64,000 bases of DNA, from positions 9,111 through 73,110 of the forward strand of contig CAZOHM010000011.1 of NCBI GenBank assembly GCA_964579795.1, given 5' to 3'. Origin of the DNA: JAEYFP01 sp964579795 (GTDB taxonomy: Bacteria; Bacillota; Clostridia; Lachnospirales; Lachnospiraceae). Below, piece by piece: positions 17,591-25,621 of the stretch (within the stretch, counting starts at the first letter, position 1; the number at the start of each line of letters is the position of its first letter). The notes under the pieces are model-generated. The model was not told where the DNA came from. It worked only from the letters and a program-made list of their open reading frames with translations, and did no database searches. A program made the translations under genes and the position numbers.

Positions 17591-17679
17591 CTCTGTCCTT
17601 TGTGCCTGAGAGATTGGCAAAATCCATAAATACTTTGCCTTACACCTTCGGCGCTTCACTAAAGAAGACTCTCCAGAGA
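17591..17679 (-). promoter_or_regulatory. Glycine riboswitch (single aptamer)
   Basis: On the minus strand the conserved glycine aptamer elements occur in order: GGAGAG, GCGCCGAAGG, GGCAAA, then AATCTCTCAGGCA and AAAGGACAGAG. Only one aptamer is obvious. A short hairpin (CGGGTT with AACCCG) precedes it. A plausible promoter (TTGAAT, 17 bases, TAAGGT) lies about 50 bases upstream. It controls the symporter gene starting at 17467. Confidence 0.92.
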
Positions 17680-17779
17680 AAATCGGGTTGCTGCCATCTT
17701 GCAGAAAACCCGATGAATACCTTATCACACTATGATAAAAAATTCAATATGAAAATCAAATTAATTTAATATTTCTATT

Positions 17780-18082
17780 TTAAATTTCATAATCCATACA
17801 TGTTCTCGTCGCTGTATATGGCCTTACCATTGTATTTGCAACATTTACATGCTCCGGATGCAGTGCATACCCTTTTAATGCATCTTCACTTTCAAATGTT
17901 GTATCAAGCATAACCTCTGCATTCGAAGAAGCAAGACCATTTGTATAAACTTTGATTTCTGTAAGTCCCGGAATTTTCCCGAGCAGTCCCTCCAGACCCC
18001 GTTTCATAGAAGACTTAATATTGATCTTTTCATTTTCTGAAAGCTCGTCTTTAAGTGTCCATAAAATCACATGCTTGATCAT
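17780..18082 (-). CDS. Dabb-domain (stress-responsive A/B barrel) protein
   Basis: A 100-residue single-domain protein beginning MIKHVILWTLKDE and ending in HPEHVNVANTMVRPY, both typical of Dabb ferredoxin-fold dimers. Family members are small proteins, a few with cyclase or dehydratase roles, most of unknown function. It lies 42 bases downstream of the HAD phosphatase gene on the same strand, so the two may be co-transcribed. No partner pathway is evident. Confidence 0.85.
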   Translation of the reverse strand: MIKHVILWTLKDELSENEKINIKSSMKRGLEGLLGKIPGLTEIKVYTNGLASSNAEVMLDTTFESEDALKGYALHPEHVNVANTMVRPYTATRTCMDYEI

Positions 18083-18124
18083 AACTTATCTCCTTATCAT
18101 TTATCATTTTTACTACAGCTGTTC

Positions 18125-18835
18125 TTACAGCGCCTTTAAAAACTCCAGAAGATCTTCAAGTGTACCTGAATAATCAGAATAAACAGGAAGATTCTTCTTA
18201 TTTTCCATTGTATTTGTCACAAGAAAGGTTCTGACACCCAGTTCCCTGATTGACAAATCCTCCTCCACATCATTTCCAACCATCAGACATTCTGCCGCAT
18301 TCAGTTCAAACTGTTTCATGATTTCTTCAAAATATTTCGTATTTGGTTTACAGTATCTGCATGTTTCATAGGTCGTAATAATCCGAAAATCTTCAGCATT
18401 AAGACCTGCCCATCGAATTCGATTCATCGTGGCAATGCGAGGAAAAACCGGATTCGTTGCAAGATAGACTTCCATTCCCTTTTCCTTTGCAGCACCAATA
18501 ATTGCCGCTGCAGTCGGTGTTGGCTGTGTCGTACAGACTGCCTGATTAAATTCATCCTGATAGAATGCCTCAGCAATCTGTTCTGCCCTTGCTGATGGCA
18601 ATGTGAACACCTGATTCAAATGCTCCCAAAACACTTCCCTGTTCGTCTTGGCGCCGTCGTTTTTAACCATTGCCTCATATCCACTCCATATCGCGGTGAG
18701 AAATCCCCGCTCATCAGTAAGAAGACCGTTACGAACAAAGTTCTTTGCAAGAAGTGGCATATAAAATTGTACAAAAGCATCCTGACTCATAGGAAGAAGT
18801 GTTCCATCCAAATCGAATAAGATATGTTTAAACAT
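18125..18835 (-). CDS. HAD-superfamily hydrolase
   Basis: 236 residues with the four HAD motifs: DLDGT at the N-terminus (nucleophile and acid Asp), a Thr in LATNP, Lys in CKPNTKYF, and the acidic pair in VGNDVEEDL. The cap is helical (C1 type). It probably dephosphorylates a small phosphorylated metabolite in the cytoplasm, but the substrate cannot be predicted. The downstream Dabb gene follows closely. Confidence 0.9.
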   Translation of the reverse strand: MFKHILFDLDGTLLPMSQDAFVQFYMPLLAKNFVRNGLLTDERGFLTAIWSGYEAMVKNDGAKTNREVFWEHLNQVFTLPSARAEQIAEAFYQDEFNQAVCTTQPTPTAAAIIGAAKEKGMEVYLATNPVFPRIATMNRIRWAGLNAEDFRIITTYETCRYCKPNTKYFEEIMKQFELNAAECLMVGNDVEEDLSIRELGVRTFLVTNTMENKKNLPVYSDYSGTLEDLLEFLKAL

Positions 18836-18938
18836 TATCCATCATGTCCTTGTCTATATGTATTAAGTGCTTATTTCCTAAAACATAATACCAAACTTAC
18901 ATACGATTTGCAAACCTGTTTATTTGTTTTTTTAAAGT

Positions 18939-19652
18939 TTATTCTGCTTTCTCTTCACAAATAACTACCAAATTTGGATGAAGCTGTAATATGGATGCCG
19001 GAAGCGCTGAGGTAATCCTTCCATAGAGCGCGTCCTTCAAAATATTATGCTTATCTGCTCCTGCAAGAAGCAGTACCTGTTTTGCGCCCATGACTGCTTT
19101 CATTCCCATGGTGTAGGCGTATTTTGGGACTTCTTCTCCTTCTGAAAAGAACCGCTGATTTGCTTGAATCGTACTTTCACTAAGACGTACAAGATGAGTA
19201 TTGCAGTCGAACCATGCTGCCGGTTCATTAAATGCAATATGACCATTTCTTCCAATTCCAAGTACCATCAAGTCAATGCCGTTCAGCCTTTCAATCAAGC
19301 TGTCATATGCCTGACACTCCTGTCTTGCGTCTTCTGCAAGTCCATTTGGAATGTAAATATGGTCAGACGCAATATTCACTTCATCAAACAATTGTTTTTT
19401 CATATAGTAATGATAGCTTTGCAAATGCTCTGCCGGCAGTCCCTGATATTCATCCAGATTGACTGTATATGCCTGCCCAAAATCAACCTTCCCTTCGTGA
19501 TAACGTTCAATCAGTTTTTCATACATTCCCTTTGGGGTAGATCCCGTTGCCAATGCCAGCACACTGTCTGGCTTCTTTGTCAGCTGATTTACAACTTCCT
19601 CAGCTGCTGTGTCGCTCAATTGTTCATAGCTGCTCACCAATATTTTATTCAC
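18939..19652 (-). CDS. nagB: Glucosamine-6-phosphate deaminase
   Basis: About 238 residues. NagB motifs are clear: ALATGSTPKGMYEKL for phosphate binding, VNLDEYQGL with the catalytic Asp, and LGIGRNGHIAFNEP with the catalytic His. It converts glucosamine-6-phosphate to fructose-6-phosphate and ammonia. I place the start at a GTG at 19652, eight bases after GGAGG and overlapping the stop of the ROK gene (GTGA), which suggests translational coupling. It is the last gene of a four-gene amino-sugar operon. No nagA deacetylase lies in the window. Confidence 0.93.
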   Translation of the reverse strand: MNKILVSSYEQLSDTAAEEVVNQLTKKPDSVLALATGSTPKGMYEKLIERYHEGKVDFGQAYTVNLDEYQGLPAEHLQSYHYYMKKQLFDEVNIASDHIYIPNGLAEDARQECQAYDSLIERLNGIDLMVLGIGRNGHIAFNEPAAWFDCNTHLVRLSESTIQANQRFFSEGEEVPKYAYTMGMKAVMGAKQVLLLAGADKHNILKDALYGRITSALPASILQLHPNLVVICEEKAE

Positions 19653-20710
19653 ACTGTAATCCTCCATTCTTCTGTCAGTCTGATTCTGTTTTCAATTAGC
19701 CTTTTACATGATTTGGCAAGTCCATTAAAGTAGCAGGATTGTTCTGAATCGACAATTTTTATTTCAGGTATCACATCCGAAGGAAGCATTTTTAAACATG
19801 CTTTTTCCAAATCAGAAAGCTGATCTGTCGGGATATCACTGCCTCCAAGCATAATTTTATCTGGATTCAGTACACAGATCAGATTGACGATTAACTTTTC
19901 CAGTTTTAACAGTACACGGTCTGCTAAGCGACTGTTTGTCTCATTTCCTGGCTGGAAATCATCTCCTACCTGCATATAGCCAATTTCACCTGCAAAGCTC
20001 CTGTTTCCAGTATATAGTTTTCCACCTATGATAATGCCTGCACCAAATCCATTTCCAACATGTACATATATCATATTCTGAACTGGCGGTGCAGTACCTG
20101 CCATAGAAGTCATATCCGTAAGACATCCGAGTGTCACAGCATTGATATCATTTAATACAATGACCGGAATACCAATTTTTTCTTCCAGACTGTCCTTCAG
20201 GACAAACTGCTCCCACTCTGTAATCTGTGGAACAGCAAATACTCGTCCTTCCTCGGACACAGCACCCGGTACTCCGACAGCAACAGCGCCAACCTGCTTG
20301 TTATCCTCAATAATACTCTGTATAATACAACACAAATCATCAAAGTAAGAAAGACTTTCCTTATGCTTTATTTTGGCAGATGACAGCTGTTTTAAATTCA
20401 AATCAAATACAGCTGTTGTCCATTGGGTCTGCTCTGCAATCACTGTTGCAATGCAGACGCGCTGCTGATTCAGCATGAATATCTCCGCTTTTCTTCCGCC
20501 TGTCGACTTTCCAATTCCTACACTCACAACTACCTGATTCTTCACCAGCTGTTCAATCAACGCATTTACCGTCGGCTGGCTGATTCCTGTTATTCTGGAC
20601 AGCTCCACTCTCGTTGCCATCCGATTATCAGCAAGTGCATCTGTAATTAGTCCAATATTCAGTGTCTTCATCAATACGGGCTTTCCGGTCAGCTCATTTT
20701 TTGATTTCAT
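19649..20710 (-). CDS. ROK-family transcriptional regulator (NagC/Mlc-like)
   Basis: About 353 residues. An N-terminal winged helix-turn-helix (RVELSRITGISQPTVNALIE) precedes a ROK sugar-binding domain with GVPGAVSEEGRV and VGNGFGAGIIIGGKLY. The usual ROK zinc motif (CxCGxxGC) is not evident; the region after YTGNRSFAGEIGYMQVG has no Cys cluster. This resembles ROK regulators that sense N-acetylglucosamine-6-phosphate or a related sugar. The start at 20710 follows GGAGGGACTTC and overlaps the upstream kinase gene. It probably controls its own operon through the palindrome at 22994-23039. Confidence 0.88.
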   Translation of the reverse strand: MKSKNELTGKPVLMKTLNIGLITDALADNRMATRVELSRITGISQPTVNALIEQLVKNQVVVSVGIGKSTGGRKAEIFMLNQQRVCIATVIAEQTQWTTAVFDLNLKQLSSAKIKHKESLSYFDDLCCIIQSIIEDNKQVGAVAVGVPGAVSEEGRVFAVPQITEWEQFVLKDSLEEKIGIPVIVLNDINAVTLGCLTDMTSMAGTAPPVQNMIYVHVGNGFGAGIIIGGKLYTGNRSFAGEIGYMQVGDDFQPGNETNSRLADRVLLKLEKLIVNLICVLNPDKIMLGGSDIPTDQLSDLEKACLKMLPSDVIPEIKIVDSEQSCYFNGLAKSCKRLIENRIRLTEEWRITV

Positions 20711-21626
20711 GAAGTCCCTCCAATGCAAGTGTGATTGCCCCTTTTACCGGTGCTGTTTTAAGTATGACAGGATAGGCAAGCTCTGCCTCCTTATACACCT
20801 GCTGCATATATGCATCAATTAAAAGCGATTCTCCTGTTGCGAACAGGCTCCCAATCAATACTACTGGAAATTTCTCGTGTTCCATATGAAGACGGCGAAT
20901 AACAGCTGCTGCATATCTTCCCTCTTCAAATCCCATGTCACTAATCAGCTTTTTACAGACAGCATCTCCTCTTTGCGCCAGCTCAAAAACAAGAATCGGT
21001 ATACTGTACTCCTGTTCCTTTGTCATACCATGATGCTTTATAAAAACGCAGACCTCGTCCAATGTCCGCATTCCAAACACGGCCGGGATTCTATCCTCCA
21101 GCAATGATTTCTCATAAGTCCCTTCGTTTGAGCGAAACGCATAGTGTAACGCCTTTTCAACAAGCTCTGACCCACCGCCCAAATTACCGGTCAAATAGTC
21201 CAAATTTCTGAGTGTAAGCCGTTCTCCTGCGTGATTACACCCTCCATGACCGGCACCGGTTCCGCAAATTGATACAATTCCAACATGCTCCGGTACCGCA
21301 GCTGCAAAACCGATCCATGAGTCATGTACAATTTTAAACGGGATTTCCTGCATGATACTCTTAACTGCTGGAATTAACACTTGAAAATCCTCCCAAAGAT
21401 CTGCTCCTGCCATACCAAACACAGCATACGAAATACTATTATGAGAAATCCCGGCACAAACACATGCTCTGTCAATTGCCTCCTGCAGCGATACCTTCGC
21501 TGCTTCAATTCCACAGTTCTGATAATTCCCGCATCCTGAAAATCCTTCACCAATTATCTGTCCATTCTCAGTTGCAATCATACCATGTGTCTTTGTTCCT
21601 CCCGCATCTATCCCAAGTACATACAT
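20694..21626 (-). CDS. BadF/BcrA-type sugar kinase, probably N-acetylglucosamine kinase
   Basis: 310 residues of the ASKHA fold: an N-terminal phosphate loop LGIDAGGTKTHG and a second ATP-binding motif GTGAGHGG, with NLGGGSE further on. This BadF-type group includes N-acetylglucosamine kinases, which phosphorylate the sugar at C6. The neighbours, a 6-phospho-glycosidase-like GH4 and NagB, fit amino-sugar use. The specific substrate is inferred from context and could also be glucosamine or another hexosamine. Confidence 0.85.
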   Translation of the reverse strand: MYVLGIDAGGTKTHGMIATENGQIIGEGFSGCGNYQNCGIEAAKVSLQEAIDRACVCAGISHNSISYAVFGMAGADLWEDFQVLIPAVKSIMQEIPFKIVHDSWIGFAAAVPEHVGIVSICGTGAGHGGCNHAGERLTLRNLDYLTGNLGGGSELVEKALHYAFRSNEGTYEKSLLEDRIPAVFGMRTLDEVCVFIKHHGMTKEQEYSIPILVFELAQRGDAVCKKLISDMGFEEGRYAAAVIRRLHMEHEKFPVVLIGSLFATGESLLIDAYMQQVYKEAELAYPVILKTAPVKGAITLALEGLHEIKK

Positions 21627-21655
21627 CCGCTTCTCACCACCTTCTGTTTTCTATT

Positions 21656-22960
21656 TTACACTTTAGCTGTGTTATGGAAATTGGGCAGATATTCCTTGTG
21701 CGCCTCTAACAGCTCCTCAGAGATCCTGCGAGCATCCTCAATATCATGTACAAGCGGGTTGGCAAGCAGTGCCTGCAGCACCTTTTGACGATTTCCTGTA
21801 ACAGCCGCTTCAATTGTCAGTCCCTCATATATTTTAACCTGTTCAATCAGACCAAGCACGATTCCTGGAACCTCTTCTGTATATACAATCTCAGCTCCCG
21901 CACTTCCAATTCGACACGTTGTTTCTATGACTGCATCCGGTGGGAGCTGTTTGATTCTTCCATTGTTTGCCACATCCACTACATGTATATCCTGACTGTC
22001 ATTATACAAACTGTCAATCAGGTTAATAGCTGCCTCGGAATATCTGGCACCACCACGCTTTGCAAGTGCCTCCGGCTTCTGACACAGTTCTATATTTTGG
22101 TAGCATTGAAACAATTCCTTTTCTACTCTTTTTACACACTCTGCTCTTGTTCCTTCTGTCAGCGCTTCCTCAAGCTCTTGTCGAAACGTTGATTTTTCAA
22201 TATAAAAGTACTGCATATATGGAGAAAGCATCAGTCCAAGCTCCTTTGAAAGACATTCCATCTCCTGATTCTTTTTTATATTCTTCACAACACTTTCTGT
22301 ACTGAACGTAGCAAGTGCATCCTGCAGTAAATCCTTTCCATGATAATACGCATGTGTCATCACACTCAGATGATTCAACCCGATAAATCGGCAATCCAGT
22401 TCATTTACAGGAATGTTCAAGCGCTCAGATACATCATGAACCATATTAATAGATACGTTACACAGACCAATATTCTTTATTGAAGAATACTTTAACAGCG
22501 CCTCTGTAATAATACCGGACGGGTTCGTAAAATTTATAAGCCAAGCATTGTGACAGACTTCCTCCATATCCCTGCAGATTTCCAGCATGACAGGAATCGT
22601 ACGCAGTGCCTTAAAGCAGCCTCCCGGACCCGTTGTCTCCTGTCCAATCACTCCATACTTCAACGGAATCTTTTCATCCTTCTCTCTTGCATCCAAGCCT
22701 CCGACTCTGATTTGTGATATGACAAAATCAGCATCACGCAGTCCCTCTTTTCTGTCAAGTGTATACCGAATGGAAATATTCAGACCCGCCTTTTCTACCA
22801 TCCGCTTTGCAAATGCTGTGTTAATCTGAACCTTTTCAAGACCTGCCTCAACATCTATCAATACCACCTCTGTAACAGGCAGTGTTTCTCTATGAAAAAT
22901 CATTCCTTCGATCAGCTCCGGCGTATAACTGCTTCCACCACCAATTACAACGATTTTCAT
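21656..22960 (-). CDS. Family 4 glycoside hydrolase (6-phospho-beta-glucosidase-like)
   Basis: 434 residues. The NAD-binding N-terminus reads VVIGGGSSYTPELIEG. The GH4 metal-binding Cys region is present (GLCNVSIN), as is the NPSGIITEA loop. GH4 enzymes use NAD and a divalent metal to cleave 6-phospho-glycosides by redox elimination. Next to a kinase of the N-acetylglucosamine type and NagB, a chitobiose- or cellobiose-6-phosphate substrate is plausible. No PTS transporter lies in the window. The start at 22960 is preceded by AAAGGAAAGG. A longer in-frame reading to 23038 would begin upstream of the operator. It is the first gene of the operon. Confidence 0.88.
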   Translation of the reverse strand: MKIVVIGGGSSYTPELIEGMIFHRETLPVTEVVLIDVEAGLEKVQINTAFAKRMVEKAGLNISIRYTLDRKEGLRDADFVISQIRVGGLDAREKDEKIPLKYGVIGQETTGPGGCFKALRTIPVMLEICRDMEEVCHNAWLINFTNPSGIITEALLKYSSIKNIGLCNVSINMVHDVSERLNIPVNELDCRFIGLNHLSVMTHAYYHGKDLLQDALATFSTESVVKNIKKNQEMECLSKELGLMLSPYMQYFYIEKSTFRQELEEALTEGTRAECVKRVEKELFQCYQNIELCQKPEALAKRGGARYSEAAINLIDSLYNDSQDIHVVDVANNGRIKQLPPDAVIETTCRIGSAGAEIVYTEEVPGIVLGLIEQVKIYEGLTIEAAVTGNRQKVLQALLANPLVHDIEDARRISEELLEAHKEYLPNFHNTAKV

Positions 22961-22993
22961 TTTATCATTTCCTTTCCTTTTAAATAAGTATTC

Positions 22994-23066
22994 ATTGCTT
23001 ATATGCTTATTTAAGATTGTTAAATAAGCGTATAGCAATCATACATTATTTCTTTTTGCTTGTCAA
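22994..23066 (-). promoter_or_regulatory. Promoter and palindromic operator of the amino-sugar operon
   Basis: A strong minus-strand promoter has TTGACA at 23061-23066, a 17-base spacer and TATGAT at 23038-23043. Immediately downstream an inverted repeat spans 22994-23039, with inner arms GCTTATTTAA and TTAAATAAGC around a five-base spacer. AT-rich TTATTT/AAATAA palindromes fit ROK-family operators, and a ROK gene is in the operon. The TetR encoded just upstream is the alternative binder. Confidence 0.75.
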
Positions 23067-23101
23067 CAATATATATAATCCGTATGTTTTCAATTAATGC
23101 A

Positions 23102-23731
23102 TTATCGCTGTTCTTCCGGTCTGCGATAAATTCTGCAAAACTCCTTTACCTGCTTTTCCAACAATATTAGAGCTTCCTCTTCTTTTTCCGTCTCTCCCGC
23201 GTATTTACTCAGTAAAAAGAACAGCGGTGCGTAAAAATTCATTGCAGCAACCTGTGGGTCAGCATCATAAAAAATATGCCTTTTCATCATTTCTGCAAAC
23301 AACCCTGTCTGATAATTCATACTTCGCTCTAAATAAATATCATAAAAAAGACTATACACCTCCTGATTTCGAAACCGCTCCATGTTTCCCATTTTCCAAA
23401 ATCGTGACATATAGGAATCTTTCAGATAAAAACGAAAGAGATTTTTACTCAGTTCTATCAGACTGTCAATTTGAACCCTCTCGTAAACAGCTGCGGCCTG
23501 CGAATAATCATCTCCAATAGGCAGCCCAAAATGCAGTGACATCTCATCCATATGCTGCTCAACACGTAATACAATTGCATTAAGAATCTCCTCTTTACTT
23601 TTAAAGTGTTTGTAAAGAGAACTATCCTTGATACCGACCGCATCTGCAATATTTTTAACACTTGTGCCATTATATCCATTCATTGAAAAAAGTGTTAACG
23701 CTTCTTCTACAATTCGTTCCTGAGTAGTCAT
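23102..23731 (-). CDS. TetR-family transcriptional regulator
   Basis: 209 residues with an N-terminal helix-turn-helix (ALTLFSMNGYNGTSVKNIAD, then IKDSSLYKHFKSK) and a longer than usual ligand domain. It overlaps the radical SAM gene by four bases and must be co-transcribed with it, so it probably autoregulates through the paired palindromes at 24884-24939. The ligand is unknown. Confidence 0.9.
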   Translation of the reverse strand: MTTQERIVEEALTLFSMNGYNGTSVKNIADAVGIKDSSLYKHFKSKEEILNAIVLRVEQHMDEMSLHFGLPIGDDYSQAAAVYERVQIDSLIELSKNLFRFYLKDSYMSRFWKMGNMERFRNQEVYSLFYDIYLERSMNYQTGLFAEMMKRHIFYDADPQVAAMNFYAPLFFLLSKYAGETEKEEEALILLEKQVKEFCRIYRRPEEQR

Positions 23732-24837
23732 GCCTTCCCTCCTGCCATAAATGACTGCACCTGTGCTCTTTCTTCATACAGCACACAACCACCGACATGT
23801 GTTTCAGTCAATGTACCGCTAGTCTGCAGCTTTTGGAATAATGGAGACTTAAGTACCTGTTTCAATGATGTTTCAACTACATTGCTGTCTGAATAAGGTG
23901 AAAACGGACACGGTTCTGCACCACCCTTTGCATTAATATGAAAAAATCCTCTGCCCGCTGCAAGACATCCGCCGGAAGACTTTTCATCTCCGGGAAAAGC
24001 AATTAAAACCAGTTCCTGTTCAATTTTCCGAAGTGCATTCAATTGCTCCATAAATAATGCTCTTGTCTGACCGTCAAATGCCAGCTCCCCGTCTGTTTCT
24101 CCCATAGGAACATATTCCACATATATTGCTGCCTTAGCTCCTCTATGCTTCAATTCATCTGCAAAATCCTTTGACAGCACCTGCTGCACATTTTCTCTTG
24201 TCACAGTTACAGAAGCCCCAAACAAAATTCCTTTTTTATGTAAACTTTCCATTGTTTTCATAAGCCTCTCATATACTCCCTTTCCTCGTCTGGTATCTGT
24301 AGTTTCCTGATTACCTTCTATACTGAGAATTGGAATAAGGTTGCGATTATTGTCTAAGAGAAGCATATACTCCTCGGTAATCATTGTTCCATTAGTAAAA
24401 ATTGGGAACATCATATTCGGATAATTACCGGCAGCACGAATCACATCCTGTCTCACAAACGGTTCTCCACCTGCAAGCAAAATAAATCCTATTCCAAGTT
24501 GTTCTGCCTGTGCAAAAACATCGCTCCATTGTTCTCCACTCAAAAGACCCTTTGATGTACTTCCAGCACAAAAATCCGTACAGCTGTGTGTTGCTCTTGC
24601 GTAACACCCTTTGCAATGTAGATTGCACTGATCTGTAATACTGGCAATCAAAAAGGGAGGAATATGCTCCCCGTTATTTTCTGCCTGAAGCCGTTTTTCT
24701 CTCGCACGTTTACTGCTGCCTGCATACTGCATCATAAACAGACTCGCCTTCGGATTCTTAATTGATGCTGATATAATTCCTTTTACAATTTTATCAACTC
24801 CGTTACTCAAGTATTGTTCTAACTGAAATGATTCCAT
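23728..24837 (-). CDS. Radical SAM protein with SPASM-like C-terminus
   Basis: 369 residues. The radical SAM cluster CNLHCKGC is at about residues 71-78. Downstream are LLAGGEP and GNQETTD. The C-terminus has the auxiliary-cluster pattern SGGCLAAGRGFF followed by GGAEPCPFSPYSD, and one more Cys near the end (VGGCVLYEE). Such proteins modify peptides or small molecules, and many are maturases, but no precursor peptide was found beside it. The start is supported by GGAGGAAATAAA. It is the first gene of a two-gene operon with TetR, so its product or substrate may be coupled to the regulator's ligand. Substrate not predictable. Confidence 0.88.
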   Translation of the reverse strand: MESFQLEQYLSNGVDKIVKGIISASIKNPKASLFMMQYAGSSKRAREKRLQAENNGEHIPPFLIASITDQCNLHCKGCYARATHSCTDFCAGSTSKGLLSGEQWSDVFAQAEQLGIGFILLAGGEPFVRQDVIRAAGNYPNMMFPIFTNGTMITEEYMLLLDNNRNLIPILSIEGNQETTDTRRGKGVYERLMKTMESLHKKGILFGASVTVTRENVQQVLSKDFADELKHRGAKAAIYVEYVPMGETDGELAFDGQTRALFMEQLNALRKIEQELVLIAFPGDEKSSGGCLAAGRGFFHINAKGGAEPCPFSPYSDSNVVETSLKQVLKSPLFQKLQTSGTLTETHVGGCVLYEERAQVQSFMAGGKA

Positions 24838-24883
24838 TTTATTTCCTCCATAGCCTGTGTTCTTTAATTTTGTTGTTATCTTC

Positions 24884-24943
24884 AGCTAGTACTTACTAGC
24901 CAATAGACAACTATATAATAGGCTAGTAATCACTAGCTGTCAA
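24884..24943 (-). promoter_or_regulatory. Radical SAM promoter with twin TetR-type operators
   Basis: TTGACA (24938-24943) and TATTAT (24915-24920) are 17 bases apart on the minus strand. The spacer itself is one palindrome (CTAGTGATTACTAG). A near-identical palindrome (CTAGTACTTACTAG) lies at 24886-24899, downstream of the start. Two operators, one between -35 and -10, are a clear repression layout. The TetR in the same operon is the likely binder. Confidence 0.8.
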
Positions 24944-24951
24944 GCTTTTTC

Positions 24952-25011
24952 TTGACAGATGTTGTCTTCCATTATATACTATGCATACTAATTTATTAAT
25001 ATAGTATATAT
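24952..25011 (+). promoter_or_regulatory. Promoter and inverted repeat of TetR gene at 25024
   Basis: TTGACA (24952-24957) and TATACT (24976-24981), 18 bases apart, precede the plus-strand TetR gene. TATATACTAT at 24974-24983 is inverted at 25002-25011, overlapping the -10. An AAAGGAGC ribosome site follows. Confidence 0.65.
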
Positions 25012-25023
25012 AAAGGAGCGAAT

Positions 25024-25605
25024 ATGCCAAAATTCAGTACTCAGGAAAAAGAACAGATTCAGCAAAGTCTTCTGGATGAGGGCGAACGTCTATTTACAGT
25101 CTATGGTCTGAAGAAGGTTACCATTGATGACATCGCTGCAGCTGTACATATTGCAAAAGCAACCTTTTACCGATTTTACGAAGGAAAAGAATACTTGTTT
25201 CTGGATATTGTCCAGCATCAACAGTTTACTATCTTCTCATTATTAGATGAAGTTCTTACAAAGAGCAAGGATAAGCCTTCTATAGAACGTACAAAAGAAC
25301 TGTTTTTTATTATGTCAGAGCTGATGCAGCAATATCCTCTTCTTGTTGGCATTGATAAAGAAACAATACAGATTATTTCCAGAAAAGTATCCCCTGAAAG
25401 ACTTTACGAATATGGAAATCAGGGTTTTGATGCTGTACAAAGTCTGGAGCAGCATGGAATCGCATTCCGCTACGACTCAAAAACTGTATCACTGCTGTTC
25501 CACACACTGTATGACACATGGCTGTCTATACAAAATCAGCCAAAAGCCACACAGACAAACTTGATTAATATAATTCTGGATGGTGTTTTACAGGAAATCC
25601 TGTAG
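25024..25605 (+). CDS. TetR-family transcriptional regulator
   Basis: 193 residues with the helix-turn-helix EGERLFTVYGLKKVTIDDIA followed by IAKATFYRFYEGK. It is divergent from the radical SAM/TetR operon and is followed after 16 bases by a condensation-domain-like gene, so the two probably form an operon. It may autoregulate through the inverted repeat at its promoter. Ligand unknown. Confidence 0.9.
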   Translation: MPKFSTQEKEQIQQSLLDEGERLFTVYGLKKVTIDDIAAAVHIAKATFYRFYEGKEYLFLDIVQHQQFTIFSLLDEVLTKSKDKPSIERTKELFFIMSELMQQYPLLVGIDKETIQIISRKVSPERLYEYGNQGFDAVQSLEQHGIAFRYDSKTVSLLFHTLYDTWLSIQNQPKATQTNLINIILDGVLQEIL

Positions 25606-25621
25606 TAGAATGGAGGCAATT

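Noticed and set aside
24952..25011. TATATACTAT repeat as a terminator
   Set aside because: It overlaps the -10 region of the TetR promoter and is AT-only, so a regulatory role is preferred.
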